From: CAVQJU01 sp963729215
Lineage (GTDB): Bacteria > Acidobacteriota > Vicinamibacteria > Vicinamibacterales > CAVVIG01
Reading direction: 5' to 3'
Assembly: GCA_963729215.1 (NCBI GenBank)
Contig: CAVSND010000031.1
Location: 62,001-126,000, forward strand
Length of the DNA stretch: 64,000 bases
Each line of letters starts with the position of its first letter. The first letter of the stretch is position 1. The position numbers and the translations under genes were made by a program. The notes beneath the pieces were generated by a model. That model saw only the letters and a program-made list of their open reading frames with translations, did not search any database and was not told the origin of the DNA. Below are positions 37,634 through 48,482 of this stretch, piece by piece.

Positions 37634-39614
37634 ATGGCCACTCCCGCCGCTACGGCTCCGCCTTCGCCAGGACCGCGCGCGTTTCAGCCCTATGTACCCG
37701 CGTCCGCGTCCCCTGCCGAATTCACGCTGAAGGCGGTGGTGATCGGCGCGCTGTTCGGCCTTCTCTTCGGCGCATCCACGGTGTACCTGGGCCTGCGGGC
37801 GGGCCTCACCGTCAGCGCCTCGATCCCGATCGCCGTGCTGGCGATTTCCGTGCTCAAGAAACTCGGCGGCTCCACGATCCTGGAAAACAACATCGTCCAG
37901 ACCATCGGGTCGGCCGGCGAGTCGGTGGCCGGCGGCGTGGTCTTCACGATCCCGGCGCTGATCTTCCTGACGCCGAACGGTCCGGGGTATTTCAACTACT
38001 ACCAGATTTCGATGCTGGCGTTCGCGGGCGGCATTCTCGGCGTCCTGATGATGGTGCCGCTGCGCCGTGCGCTCATCGTCAAGGAACACGGCGTCCTCCC
38101 CTACCCCGAGGGGACGGCGTGCGCCGACGTCCTCGTCGCGGGCGAACGCGGCGGCAAACTCGCGTCGATGGTGTTCAGCGGCCTCGGCGTCGGGGCGCTC
38201 TGGAAGGCCCTGTCGTGGGTGTTCAACATTTTCCTGACCGAACTCGACTACTCGACACCGCGCGGCAGCCAGTTTCCCAACGCGACGCTCAACGTGGACA
38301 TCTCGCCCGAGTACATGGGCGTCGGCTACGTGATTGGTCCGCGCATCGCCGGCATCATGTTCGCCGGCGGCGTGTTGTCGTGGCTCGTCCTGCTGCCGCT
38401 GCTGACGATCCTGGGCGCGTACATCACCGTGCCGTTTCCGCCGATTCACCCCAACTTCGCGAACAACCCGGCCACCGGCATGCCGTTCCTCATCTCCGAG
38501 ATGGGGGCCGGACAGCTGTGGAGCGCCTACATCCGCTACATCGGCGCGGGCGCGGTGCTGGCCGCGGGGCTGATCACGCTGGGCCGCACGCTGCCGACGA
38601 TCGTGGCGTCGGCGCGCGAAGGCCTGAAGGATTTCGGCGTCGGCGCGGGCGGCGCGGCTCCGCTGCGCACCGAACGCGACATCCCGACCATGTTCGTCCT
38701 GGCCGGGTCCGTGCTCCTCGCCATCTTCCTTGCCCTGGCGCCGAAGATGCCGATGCAGGGCAATTTCCTCGCGGCGATCCTGGTCATCGTGTTCGGGTTT
38801 CTGTTCGTCACGGTCTCGTCGCGCATCACGGGCCTCATCGGCACGTCGTCCAATCCGATTTCGGGGATGACGATCGCGACGCTGATCCTCACGTGCCTGC
38901 TGTTTGTCGCGCTCGGCTGGACCGGTGAAGCCTACGGCCCGATCGCGATCTGCGTCGGCGCCGTCGTCTGCATTGCCGCAGCGAACGCCGGCGGCACGTC
39001 TCAGGACCTGAAGACCGGATATCTCGTCGGCGCGACACCGTACTACCAGCAGCTCGGCCTCGTCATCGGCGTGGTGACGTCGGCCGCGGTGATTGGCTGG
39101 ACGACGCTCTATCTGCACAAGGTGTTCGGCATCGGTTCGGCGGCTATCGCGGCGCCGCAGGCCACGCTGATGGCGACCATCATCAAGGGGCTGCTCAGCC
39201 AGAACCTGCCGTGGGGCCTCGTCCTCGTCGGCGTCTTCATCTCGATCGCCCTCGAGCTCTGCGGCATCCGCTCGCTGTCGTTCGCCGTCGGGTCGTACCT
39301 GCCAATCGCCACGACTGCGCCGATCTTCGTCGGAGGGCTGGTGCGCGCGTACGTCGGAGCGGAAAACAGGCGCGCCGCAGGAGTCCGATGTCAGCGCCGG
39401 CACATTGTTCAGCTCCGGGCTCATCGCGGGAGGTTCGCTCTGCGGGATTCTGTTCGCCGTGCTGGTCGGCACGAATCACATCAAGGGACCGCAATCCATC
39501 GGCGACATGATCCCCTTCCTTCACGACGGCCGTAGCGGCTATATCGCGGGCGTGCTGCTCTTCCTCGCCCTCGCCGGCCTGCTTGCCCGGCAGGGCCAGA
39601 AGAAAGTGATGTAG
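37634..39614 (+). CDS. OPT-family oligopeptide/metallophore transporter (one frameshift)
   Basis: About 659 residues when repaired, with about 14-16 helices. Typical stretches are LFGASTVYLGLRAGLTVSAS, ENNIVQTIGSAGESVAGGVV and YPEGTACADVL. The frame breaks at CGG (39355-39357): removing one G gives VERKTGAPQESDVSAGTLFS, then SGLIAGGSLCGILFAVLVG to the stop at 39614. OPT proteins import peptides or metal chelates with protons. The start ATG 37634 is preferred over an upstream reading into the rex promoter. Confidence 0.88.
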
Positions 39615-39622
39615 GGCGCGGC

Positions 39623-40765
39623 ATGAAACGACTCGCCGTTCTCCTCGCCCTCCTGGCCATCGTCCTTGGCGCCGCCATAGCGGCGTGGGCACAGACGGCG
39701 ACGCGTCGATCGACCAACCTCGCCTCGCTCGTCGCCTACCCCGGCTTCTATCACGGACGCGCGATTCTGATCGTCGGCACGGTGACCACGATGGAGAGCG
39801 GCATGCGCGTCTCGGACGACAGCGGGTCGATCCGCCTGATCACGAAAGGCTCGGCGCCGGACGGCCTCGACGAAGTGCGCGGAGAATTCTGGGATATCGG
39901 CCGGATGAAGCCGGACGAGCCGCAGCTGGCCAACTTCGACCTGAAACGCACGTTCAACATCGATGCGACCAGTTCGTGGCCGCGGCCCGGCGAGGTGACG
40001 GTCATCGTCGCGACGTCGGTGACGCAGGCCCAGCTGCCGGCGACGCCTTCCATCAGGGCCATCGCGCTGCATCCGTCGCGCTATGTCGATCAGAAGGTGA
40101 CCGTGACGGGCCAGTTCGGGGCCCGGAACCTGTTCGGCGACCTGCCCGACTCACCCGGCAAGAACCGCTACGACTTCGTGCTGCGATCGGCGGACGCCGC
40201 GATCTGGGTCAGCGGCGCGCAGCCGAAGGGCAAAGGCTTCAACTTTTCGCTCGACTCCCGCATCGATAGCGGACGCTGGCTCGAAATTACCGGCACGGTC
40301 CGAACCGGCCGCGGGCTGCAGTGGCTGGAAGTCAACTCCGACGGCATCCAGCTCGGCAAGGCGCCGACCGAATCACCCGCCGTCGATTCGGAGCCGATTC
40401 TCGTGTCGGCCGCGCCTCCGCCGGAAGTCGTCTTCAGCACGCCCACGCAGGACGAGACCGACGTCTCGATGGGGACCAGTGTCCGGATTCAGTTTTCGCG
40501 CGATATCGCTCAGGCCACGCTCAGGGGCAACATCCGCGTGCGGTACCTCGAAGCGCAGACGGCCGAGCGCGGAGAGCCCACGACTCCCACGGCGGAGTTC
40601 GCATTGCAGTACATCCCTGCCAGCCGCGTTCTTGAACTCAAGTTCACAAAACCGCTGGAGCGATTCCGAACGGTCCACGTCGAGCTGGGCGACGGAATTC
40701 TCGGAACCGACAAGCAGCCGCTGAAGCCCTGGGTGTTGAGCTTCGACGTGGGCGGCGGCCAGTAG
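39623..40765 (+). CDS. Secreted protein of unknown function with Ig-like (Big_5) C-terminus
   Basis: 380 residues with a signal peptide (AVLLALLAIVLGAAIAAWAQ). Two related OB-like beta segments (about 30-130 and 140-230) contain GRAILIVGTV and QKVTVTGQFGARNLFGD. The C-terminus (about 275-375) resembles SbsA-type Ig domains (VVFSTPTQDETDVSMGTSVR, KPWVLSFDV). It starts 8 bp after the OPT transporter and is probably co-transcribed. A surface or periplasmic ligand-binding role is possible but not shown. Confidence 0.75.
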   Translation: MKRLAVLLALLAIVLGAAIAAWAQTATRRSTNLASLVAYPGFYHGRAILIVGTVTTMESGMRVSDDSGSIRLITKGSAPDGLDEVRGEFWDIGRMKPDEPQLANFDLKRTFNIDATSSWPRPGEVTVIVATSVTQAQLPATPSIRAIALHPSRYVDQKVTVTGQFGARNLFGDLPDSPGKNRYDFVLRSADAAIWVSGAQPKGKGFNFSLDSRIDSGRWLEITGTVRTGRGLQWLEVNSDGIQLGKAPTESPAVDSEPILVSAAPPPEVVFSTPTQDETDVSMGTSVRIQFSRDIAQATLRGNIRVRYLEAQTAERGEPTTPTAEFALQYIPASRVLELKFTKPLERFRTVHVELGDGILGTDKQPLKPWVLSFDVGGGQ

Positions 40766-40788
40766 GGCCGTCGGGTGGGGCTGCTTTC

Positions 40789-42901
40789 CTAGTTGACGAC
40801 TCGAAACGGAACGAGCGTCCGCGCGGAATCGGCGGACACTTCGAGCACATAATCTCCGGCCGCGAGCGGCGCGAGGTTGAGATCGGCCGTGGCCCAGCGC
40901 GAACCGTCCGTGTCGGCCCTGGTGGCTGAGGCCACTGGCACAGTCAGCGGCTTCCCGGTGCGGTCGAGAAGCCGTGCTGCCGCCGCGCTGGCCACCGAGG
41001 GCACCTCCACGTGGATGCGCTCGCTCCGGCGATACCTGAGGTCGGCCGTCGGCGTGTCCCTGGTGCCCGACAGGGGTCCGCGACGCGAGTAGATCGCTCC
41101 GGACGCCGTGGATGGCGGCGGCAGGATCACCGGCACCGTCAACGTTTCTACACCGCTGGGCGTCTGGCTGCGCACGCGCACGGTGTAGTCGCCCTGCTCG
41201 AGCGCCTGCGTCGAGACGATCGGCATGAGCAGGCTGATCGCTCCCGGCGGGATCCGTCCGCGGGCCGACGCGACAACTTCTCCGCGATGCGTGAGTACTG
41301 CCTCGAGATCGCTGCCCGGAATGCGGTCGGCGACCTCCGTGACCGTCCAGAAGGCTGCCTGCGGCTTGCTGTCGGACGCGTCACCGCCGGGCCGCCATCC
41401 GGCCGTCACCTGCACGTGCAGCGGCTGATCCCGCACGGCGCCGGGCAGGGAGGCGACCGCCGCAGCCGCGGCGGTTCCCAGAGCCGCCTCGGCGCCAGGC
41501 GCCGCGCTTGACGTCGCTTTCGGCAAGCCACGGGCCACGTCGGCCGCGCTCGGCGCCAGGTAACCGCGTCGGGCACGGACCTCGACGCCGGGACGCTTGA
41601 CGCGGACGCGAATCGAGTGGAACCGCCCGTCGATCTTGCCGGTCGAGTAGTAGCCCAGCAGATAGTACCGAGCTCAGGTCGTCGGTGATTCGCTTGAATC
41701 CCTTCTCGATGTCGTTGCTGCCGACGATGGCGAGACCGTCGGTTGACTCGGCCAGCATGCGGAGCGAATTGCTGCGGCCCATGACGCGAGCGTTGTCGAC
41801 CGCCGGGGGCAGCGTCGGGTTGGCAGAGGGCCCGAAGCCGACCCCCGCATTCGGCACGATTGGCTCGTCGAACACGACGAGTCCGCGCGGGTCGATCGGA
41901 TAGAACGAGACATTCGCGCGGTTTGCCTCGTCGAAAATCGTGCGGATGCGCTGTTCGTCGTTGAGCTCGGACAGCGTGTAGCGATCGGCCTCGCAGCTGG
42001 AGCGGACGCCGCCCGTCGTGTTCGGCGTGTCCTTCGTCGTCAGCCGGCCGTTGCGCGGGTCGATGTTGACACCCGTCGTCGGCGGCCGTGCGTTATCGAG
42101 CGGGCGTGCGAGATTCCTGTTTGGCGTGTACAACAACCAGCCGTCGGTGATCGTGATGACGGCCTTTCGTTCCTCGCGCACGTCGCGAAGAAACATCGAG
42201 AGGTCCTCGAGAGCGTCCAGCGTCTGCTTCTCGCGCCGCCGCAGGATCATCTCCTGCGCGATACCGGTATCGGACGGCGGGGTCCCATCAGGATTGGGAG
42301 CGGCCGGATAGCACAGCGCGTAATCGTTCTCGACCGGATCGCTGAAAATGGTCCGATCCCGTTCGCCCCACCACTCGCGCGAGAGCACGCCTTCGATCGA
42401 CGTCCGCCGGCGCGCGAACGTGATGTCGCGTGCGGACATCCCGGGCGTCATCGCGGCGACATAGTCGTCCGGGCCGATGAGGCGGTTGAGCGCCTTCACC
42501 AGCGGCTGCGCGATCCTCCGCGAGGCGTCGCCCTCGACGTGCTTGAGGTCGAGAAACAGGACGAATACCCGTGCCCGAGGATCCTGGACGGCCCGGCGGG
42601 ATTCCTCGACCGTGTTCGGCTCCGGACGTCCGGGCTGCCCCGCTCCGCCGCTGATGACGACGTGCTCGAACTGCTCGACTTTCTGCAGCACGCGGTCTTC
42701 CGACACCTCGAAGTCGTCCTGGCGAAGATCCAGGACAGGCGCACCATCGATCGTCGGGTAGACGTCTACGCGGACGTAATTGGCTTCGGTGCGGAAGGTG
42801 GGCGGCGCGGGCTGAGGCGGCTGCTGAGCCGGGGCCGGATCCTGACCGGCGGCGAGCACCGCGGCCGTGGCGCCGAGCGCGATCGCAGCTGTCAGTCTCA
42901 A
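40789..42901 (-). CDS. VWFA-related Acidobacterial-domain secreted protein (one frameshift)
   Basis: About 703 residues when repaired. Signal peptide, then the family start (FRTEANYVRVDVYPTIDG, LRQDDFEVSEDRVLQKVEQF) and a VWFA domain (ARVFVLFLDLKHVEG, RKAVITITDGWLLYTP). The frame breaks at plus-strand 41668-41669; dropping one G joins TDDLSS to YYLLGYYSTG, a conserved family junction. The C-terminal half is beta-rich. Function is unknown; a paralogue is at 56508-58667. Confidence 0.87.
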
Positions 42902-42937
42902 AACTCCCTCAGCTTAGCAAATCGTACGAGCCAAATG

Positions 42938-43711
42938 TCAAAATTCAATGACCAGATGACCAAATGACCAGATGACCAGATTCATGGCGACGAGGGGTCC
43001 CTGGGCGAGGAGCTCTTGAATGCGGGCCCGCACTGTCTCGATCAACAGGTCGCGGTCGTCGAGGCTGACGCCAGCCGTCTCGACAGGCTGACCCACGCGG
43101 ATGCTGATCCGGACGGGCTTGATGATGCTGCTGCCCCGCTGCATCGCATCGCGCCCGCCGGAGATCGCGATGGGCACAATCGGAGCACCCGCCTTGATCG
43201 CCATCACGAACCCGCCCTTCTTGAACGGCAGCATCTGGCCGGTCCGGCTGCGCGTGCCCTCCGGGAAGATCAGAAACGAACTGCCGTCTCGAATCGATTT
43301 CGCGCCCTTCTCGATCGAGCGCATGGCCGACTCCTTGTTGCGCCGATCGATCGGGATGAAGCCGCCCATGCGGAACGCCCGCGCCAGGACCGGAATCTGA
43401 TCGATTTCGTGTTTGTACAGGATGTGCATTCTCGGGTGGAGCGCCGTGAACAGGATCGGCGGATCGACGTTGCTCTCATGATTCGAGCAGTAGACGGCGG
43501 CCCGATCGAGCGGCAGGTTGTCTGCATCGGCCACCTTGAACCTGATGCCGCACAGCCAGAGACCCAGGTAGACGCCGCCGTGCCCGAAGATGTACAGCAG
43601 GCCGGTCCAGCCAAACACGGTGGCCAGCAGCATGCCGACGAGGCCCGTGACGAGCACGTACAGCGAGACCGCGACGTATGTAATCGCGGACCGAACCGCG
43701 GCGATGAGCAC
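42938..43711 (-). CDS. plsC: 1-acyl-sn-glycerol-3-phosphate acyltransferase
   Basis: 257 residues. Two N-terminal helices (about 10-55), the catalytic NHESNVD (H78, D83), FIPIDRRN, FPEGTRSR (about 149-156) and PIVPIAISGG are all present. It acylates lysophosphatidic acid in phospholipid synthesis. The last 16 or so residues (MNLVIWSFGHLVIEF) are encoded by a family A repeat rather than by acyltransferase sequence, and the natural end may have been near residue 240. Confidence 0.92.
   Translation of the reverse strand: MLIAAVRSAITYVAVSLYVLVTGLVGMLLATVFGWTGLLYIFGHGGVYLGLWLCGIRFKVADADNLPLDRAAVYCSNHESNVDPPILFTALHPRMHILYKHEIDQIPVLARAFRMGGFIPIDRRNKESAMRSIEKGAKSIRDGSSFLIFPEGTRSRTGQMLPFKKGGFVMAIKAGAPIVPIAISGGRDAMQRGSSIIKPVRISIRVGQPVETAGVSLDDRDLLIETVRARIQELLAQGPLVAMNLVIWSFGHLVIEF
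42939..42985. repeat. Family A repeat, single right arm (A4)
   Basis: ATGACCAG, ATGACCAA and ATGACCAG units followed by GATTCATGGCG, the same right boundary as copy A2. No left arm is present. The repeat is read as the C-terminal tail of the acyltransferase. Confidence 0.85.
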
Positions 43712-43737
43712 TTCGGGCGATCATACCGTGGCTCGGG

Positions 43738-43782
43738 GCTCGGGGCTCGTGGCTCGTGGCTCGTTACTCGTGGCTCGGGGCG
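43738..43782. repeat. Family B intergenic repeat (B3), GGCTCGT/GGCTCGG units
   Basis: Six to seven consecutive 7-bp units, including GGCTCGG twice and the TTACTCGT variant shared with B2. It lies just downstream of the carD terminator and upstream of plsC, so it may overlap the plsC promoter. Confidence 0.9.
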
Positions 43783-43786
43783 GTAC

Positions 43787-43825
43787 AAACAAAACGCCCG
43801 CTGGCTTGTGGCCGAGCGGGCGTTT
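43787..43825 (-). terminator. Rho-independent terminator of carD
   Basis: AAACGCCCGCT (43792-43802) and AGCGGGCGTTT (43815-43825) form an 11-bp GC-rich stem with a 12-nt loop. Read on the minus strand, the stem is followed by TTTTGTTTGT, a U-rich tract. It lies 62 bp beyond the carD stop. Confidence 0.85.
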
Positions 43826-43887
43826 CCGATGAGACCGACTGAATGATAAGCGAGCCGAGAACCTAGGCGAGCGAGCGAGCCGAGTGA

Positions 43888-44472
43888 TCACGACGCGCGA
43901 GCCGCCCGACGTGGCGCGGCCGCCGTGGTCGCGCGCGGCGCAACCTTCACCACCTTCGCACGGGCCATTGTCCGCGCCTTGGTCGAGAAGCAGCGCTCGA
44001 GCGCGCGCTCGACCTGCGCTTCGATGGCGGGCGCCGTCTCGCGCATCACCTCGGACACTTCCGAGACGACGAGGAACTTCGCCCGATCGAGCATACGCTT
44101 CTCGCGGAAGGACAGGCTCTTGGACTTGGCCAGGAACGTCAGGCTCTTGAGTACGTCGGCGACGTCATAGATCGAGCCGCTGCGCATCTTGTCGGAGTTG
44201 TCCTTGAAGCGCCCTTTCCAGTTCTGGTGGTTGTCGATCTTGCCGTCGCCGAGCAGGCCGAACAGCCGCTCGACTTCGAGATCGCTGATGGCGCGGCGCA
44301 GGCCGACGCCGTCGACGTTGGCGATCGGGACGAGCACGATGGTTTCGTTGGCGACGATGCGAAGGTGATAGAAGCCGCAGGTAGTGCCTAGAATGGTTTT
44401 TTCTTCGATACGTTCAACGATCCCGAGACCATGATTCGGGTAAATGACCTTGTCTCCGACCTCAAATGTCAC
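43888..44472 (-). CDS. carD: CarD-family transcriptional regulator
   Basis: 194 residues from GTG 44472 with a GGGGGAA ribosome site. The N-terminal RNA-polymerase-interacting Tudor-like domain (FEVGDKVIYPNHGLGIVERI) and the helical CarD C-terminal domain (about 65-160; FLAKSKSLSFREKRMLDRAK) are complete. An Ala/Arg/Lys-rich tail of about 30 residues is extra. CarD binds the polymerase beta lobe and stabilises open complexes at rRNA and other promoters. It has its own promoter and terminator. Confidence 0.95.
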   Translation of the reverse strand: MTFEVGDKVIYPNHGLGIVERIEEKTILGTTCGFYHLRIVANETIVLVPIANVDGVGLRRAISDLEVERLFGLLGDGKIDNHQNWKGRFKDNSDKMRSGSIYDVADVLKSLTFLAKSKSLSFREKRMLDRAKFLVVSEVSEVMRETAPAIEAQVERALERCFSTKARTMARAKVVKVAPRATTAAAPRRAARAS

Positions 44473-44526
44473 GGTTCCCCCTGACTGGAAGCGCTGTATG
44501 GAAGGCTAGGAAAGCGTCCCGGCAGC

Positions 44527-44555
44527 CTTATAAGTGTAGCGCAGTCGCCTCCCAA
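44527..44555 (-). promoter_or_regulatory. Predicted sigma-70 promoter of carD
   Basis: On the minus strand TTGGGA (44550-44555) and TATAAG (44527-44532) are separated by 17 bp, about 55 bp before the GTG start. Spacing is ideal and both hexamers are near consensus in a GC-rich background. Confidence 0.6.
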
Positions 44556-44929
44556 AAACAACGAGAAAGGGCCGAAAACACGGTTGTTTTTGCAGTTTTG
44601 CCCACATTCTGCCGGCCAGTGAAGTCGCCGGGGAGGGGGACTTTGGCAACGCGCGCGAGGGATTGCGCCAACGAACTCCGGAGCAGGCAGTTGGCTAAGT
44701 CACTCTGCCGGACGAGGTTGTCTGGCGTGCTGGGCGCATCGGTTCAGCTTCTGTTGACTCGGTTCCGGCTCGCACCCCCTCGGCTCAGACGTGGTGATTA
44801 CGCGCGATGGGGACCTCCCCAAAATGAGTGATGCCCGGCCGGTGATACGATGCTCGAACGCACGTCAGGTCGCCGGCCGCGTCGGCCTCGCGACGGAATC
44901 GTTGCCTGGCACGCCTTGGTTCGACTGCC
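44556..44929. other. Non-coding gap between carD promoter and tRNA-Leu
   Basis: No coding sequence is supported. The notable structure is a perfect 10-bp inverted repeat, CAAAAACAAC (44553-44562) and GTTGTTTTTG (44583-44592), with a 20-nt spacer just behind the carD -35 box. The rest should include the tRNA promoter, which I could not place with confidence. Confidence 0.5.
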
Positions 44930-45018
44930 GCCGGAGTGGTGAAACTGGCAGACGCGCGGGACTCAAAATCCCGTGGGGGTCACCCCCCGTGAGGGTTCGA
45001 TTCCCTCCTCCGGCACCA
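44930..45018 (+). tRNA. tRNA-Leu (anticodon CAA)
   Basis: The acceptor stem GCCGGAG pairs with CTCCGGC (45008-45014); discriminator A45015 and an encoded CCA (45016-45018) follow. The anticodon loop CTCAAAA gives CAA. The D arm GTGGTGAAACTGG, the long class-II variable arm (GGGGGTCACCCCCC) and the T arm GGTTCGATTCC are all present. It reads UUG leucine codons. Confidence 0.97.
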
Positions 45019-45265
45019 ATTCTCTAACATTTTCCGCGATCAAGGGTCCCGCCGGTGCCGCGGAATAGGGCCTCAGCCGGACTGTCCCAGCGTTTTGTCC
45101 CTCGCCGCCTGTCTGAGGGCATTGACGGCGCGAACAACGTCTGGCTGCAGCCTCATCGATGCCATAAAAAGCTGAGCTGGCTTCCATGAAGAAGTAGCAA
45201 CCAGTATGCGGCCCCGAGGCCGAAAATGCCGGCAAACACACGAGCAGATCGTCTATCTAGCCGCG
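45019..45265. other. Non-coding gap downstream of tRNA-Leu
   Basis: About 247 bp with no supported gene. The minus-strand frame of the multicopper oxidase continues into it only because of the frameshift near 45330; the true stop is at 45266. No terminator or repeat was seen. Confidence 0.5.
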
Positions 45266-48200
45266 TCAGTTCAACCGAATCCACTTCGCTGTCGACGGCA
45301 CCCGCCCCGCGTCCACGATGAAGAGCAAGTGACCAGCCGGGCGGCGCCACGTTCCCATCCGGCGGCGCTTCTGCCTGAATCGTGTTCGCGCCAGTGCTGA
45401 CCACTCTGCAGTAGATCGCCCGCTGTCCCATGTTGAATCCGTGCGTCACCGCGCCGGGGCGCATCAGAACGACCTCGGTGATCGTCGGCGCCTGCGGCGA
45501 GTCGATCGTGAACGTCGCACCGTAGGTGGTCGCGGGCGGAGCGCTCGTGATATCGGGCCGCGCGCGGAACCAGTACCACGGGTAGTAGCGTTCGTTCGCC
45601 GTGTTCTCGCCCGACTTCCAGGCGCCGGCCTGGTCGCCGCCCATGAGCACGCTTCCGTCCGCGAGCAGGATCGCAGACGAATGATAGCCGCGCGAATACT
45701 TCATCGTCCCACACAGCAGCCAGCCCGCGTCGGGATTCTTCGTGTCGAGCAGTTCGGTGGGTCCCGGCGCGCCGAACACGCCGCCCGCGAGGAACAGATG
45801 TCCGTCGGGCAGCAGGACGCAGTTCACCTGGTTGTTGCGCGCCTGATTCAGGTTGGGCAGCGCCTTCCACGCAGGAGACGCTACGGACAGGTCGATGATC
45901 TCCGCAGTCTGTTCGGCAGCCGTGGGGTCGCCGCCCGCAATGATGATGCGCGGTTCGTAGTTCGGCGGAATGAGCGGCAGGAGCGCCGACGTCCCTTTCT
46001 CGCCGCCGGTGCTTCTGTTGCCGGCGATCGTCGTCCAGGTCTTCGCCGGGTCGTCGACCGGCGCGGCCGAGCTGAAGCGATGCGACAGGCCGGTCGCTCC
46101 GGCGCGGTCGCCAGTACCGGCGATGAAGAGATCGCCGCCAGGGAGGAGGTACGTCCACGGGTAATAGAGGTAGTCGAACGTGGCCGGGAGCATGATCGGC
46201 GCTGACCACGCGCCCGCTCCCGGATCGTAGACCTCAATCGTCCGCGAGGTCGATCCGAACAGCGTGAGCGCCTTACCGTTCGCGAGCGTCAACGTCGTCG
46301 AGTAGAACCGCGCGTCGGCTGTCGGATTCGTGCGCGACCAGTTGAGCGCTCCCGGATGGAAGAGGTACGCCTGGTGATCGGTGAAACCACCGTGCACGAG
46401 GATCGTTCCGTCCGCATCGTCGAGGTGCGTCTGCTCCGCGGACCAGATGTTGGCCAGCCCCAGGTTCGCAGCCGGAACGGTGACGTCGAACGGCTGATTG
46501 GCCGGGATCGAATACGCGCCGGCTGCCAGCGTGTAGTCCCATAAGCGACTAATGTCCGTTCGCGTATCGCCGTAGCCCCAGTAGAGTACCTTGTTGGTCT
46601 GCGGCAGCAGGACAGCGTGCATCATCGTAACTTCGGGAATGCCGTCGACCTCCTCCCACTTCCCGCAGTTCAGGCTGTTGCACCGATCGAGATCGACGTT
46701 GGGGCAATCGTTGCCGCCGGGATCGAGCGGCAGTCCGGTGGCAGCCGCGATCGCCTTGGCCTCGGCAGCCGTCAGCCACACCGTCTGTCGCGATCGCACG
46801 ATCCCGGTAAGCCCCGACATCATGTGCATTTCGACGTGGCAGTGGAACAGGAACTCGGCGCGCAAGTGATACGCCTTCGCGTGCTTGGGACGATGCGCGG
46901 GATCCTGTTGCTTCGCAATATCGGGCGGCAGGAGCAGAACCATCGGCGCCGTCGTTTCGACGACAAACGACTCCGCGGGACCGATGCTGCGGCTGTCGAT
47001 ATTCTCGCCGGCGAATTTCCAGCGCTGTCCGTGCAAGTGGAAGTTGTGCCACATCATGCCCAGATCGAGATTGAAGACATACCAGCAGATCTTCTGACCC
47101 GCGACCGCTTCGATTGTGGGTGAATTGCCGACAAAGGATCGACCGTTCAGACAGTAGCTCGGAAGGCCGGCCGCATCCTCGGTGACCGAGTGCGTCTGCG
47201 CGCCGGCATGAACCCACGTCACCTTACCGCCGGGCGCCACGTTCGTCGTCTGAGGATTGAATTGGGGCGTCGGGCTGTCCTGGATGAGCACCGTCGCCTG
47301 CGCCGCCCCGCCGGTCACGACGTTGATCGTGCCGGTCATCGGATGGAAGTTGCAGTGGTAGTTGAACGTCGCGATGCCGCCGAAGGTGACTTCGAACGGC
47401 ATGGCGCCGGGCGCCATCGGTCCGCTGTCGAAGGCGGGCGCACCGGTCGAACCGGCCATGAAGTGCAGGAACATCGGAACGTGCAGCGCTTCGTCGGGCT
47501 TCGGCCGCGGGTGCACGTAGTCGAGCTGCACCCATTCGTGCAGGAACTCCATGTGCGCTTCGAGCAGCCACGGGTCGGGCATCGCCTTCGAGTGAGGCGG
47601 TTTCTCGACGCCGACGCGCGCCATGTTGGGCGGCGGCGCCGCCGGCGCGTTCCGCATCGCGCGCATCGGTGCCATCGCCACCGGCGGCATGTTCACCGCC
47701 ATGGGCATGCCGCCCATGTTCCCCATGTTGCCCATGTTCCCGAGATTCCTCGGCATGGCGGTCGGATCCGCGTTCTTCGCGGCCTCGCCCTCGGGCTGCA
47801 GGATCGGCGGCACCGGGAAGGGCGGAAGGTGCACAAGCTCCTTCAACAGCTCGCGCGTCTTGTCCGGCAGCTCGACGAGGTGTGGCGGAGGATGGCCGTG
47901 TCGCGGCAGGACGATCACGCCGCCGAACAGTCCGCGGTTGACGCTCGCGCCGACCTGTCGGCTGTGATCGTGAAACGGCCACGCGCCGATCGTGTCGTCG
48001 GTAACCTCAAAGGTGTACGTCCAGCGCTGGCCCGGGCAGATCTCGTCGGATCGACGCCCGTCGGTCGCCTGCGTGCCGAACGGCCACGAGCCGTCGGAGT
48101 CGATGCCGTAGATCAATCCGTGCATGTGCAGGCTGTGGGGAATGATGTCCGCGTTGAGGACGTGGATCTTCAGGAGATCGCCAGGGTGCGCGTAGATGAC

Positions 48201-48482
48201 CGTGCCTGGCACACGGCGGTGATAGACCGGTTCGTTGACGTCAGCCTGAACGATTTTGTCGGGTTTGGGGATGAGATAGTTCGGATCAAGATACTCGCGA
48301 TAGACGACGGCGGTCAGCGCGCGCGTGACGACTTCGGAGATCGGAATGTTCGTGTCGAGGTGCCCCGGATTGCGCATGCAGTCGCGCGCGTAATGTTTCG
48401 GGGGCGCCGGCATCGGATCAGGCGCCGCGGGACTGTAGTTCGGGATCTGTTCGATCTTCAGATAGACATGTCTGGTTGGCAT
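45266..48482 (-). CDS. Multicopper oxidase fused to a galactose/glyoxal-oxidase-like kelch domain (one frameshift)
   Basis: About 1071 residues. The first 600 residues are a multicopper oxidase with all four copper motifs: HSLHMHG (about 115), FHDH (about 168), HNFHLHG (about 480) and FHCHVEMHMM (about 548). An extra cupredoxin-like stretch has YHCNFHPM (about 375), and a Met-rich insert (about 245-280, NMGNMGNMGGMPM) may bind copper. Residues about 620-1071 form a kelch/DUF1929 domain with RFYSTT, RGYHSS and the ligand His of AVTHGFNMGQ, but the Cys needed for a Cys-Tyr cofactor reads Ser. One extra base near 45330 hides the true end LLFIVDAGRVPSTAKWIRLN. No signal peptide is seen. Start MPTRHVYL is chosen; ATG 48530 is possible. 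Confidence 0.87.

Noticed and set aside
44963..45241. Minus-strand open frame over tRNA-Leu
   Set aside because: Contains the well-known spurious translation of a leucine tRNA 3' half; the tRNA is unambiguous.
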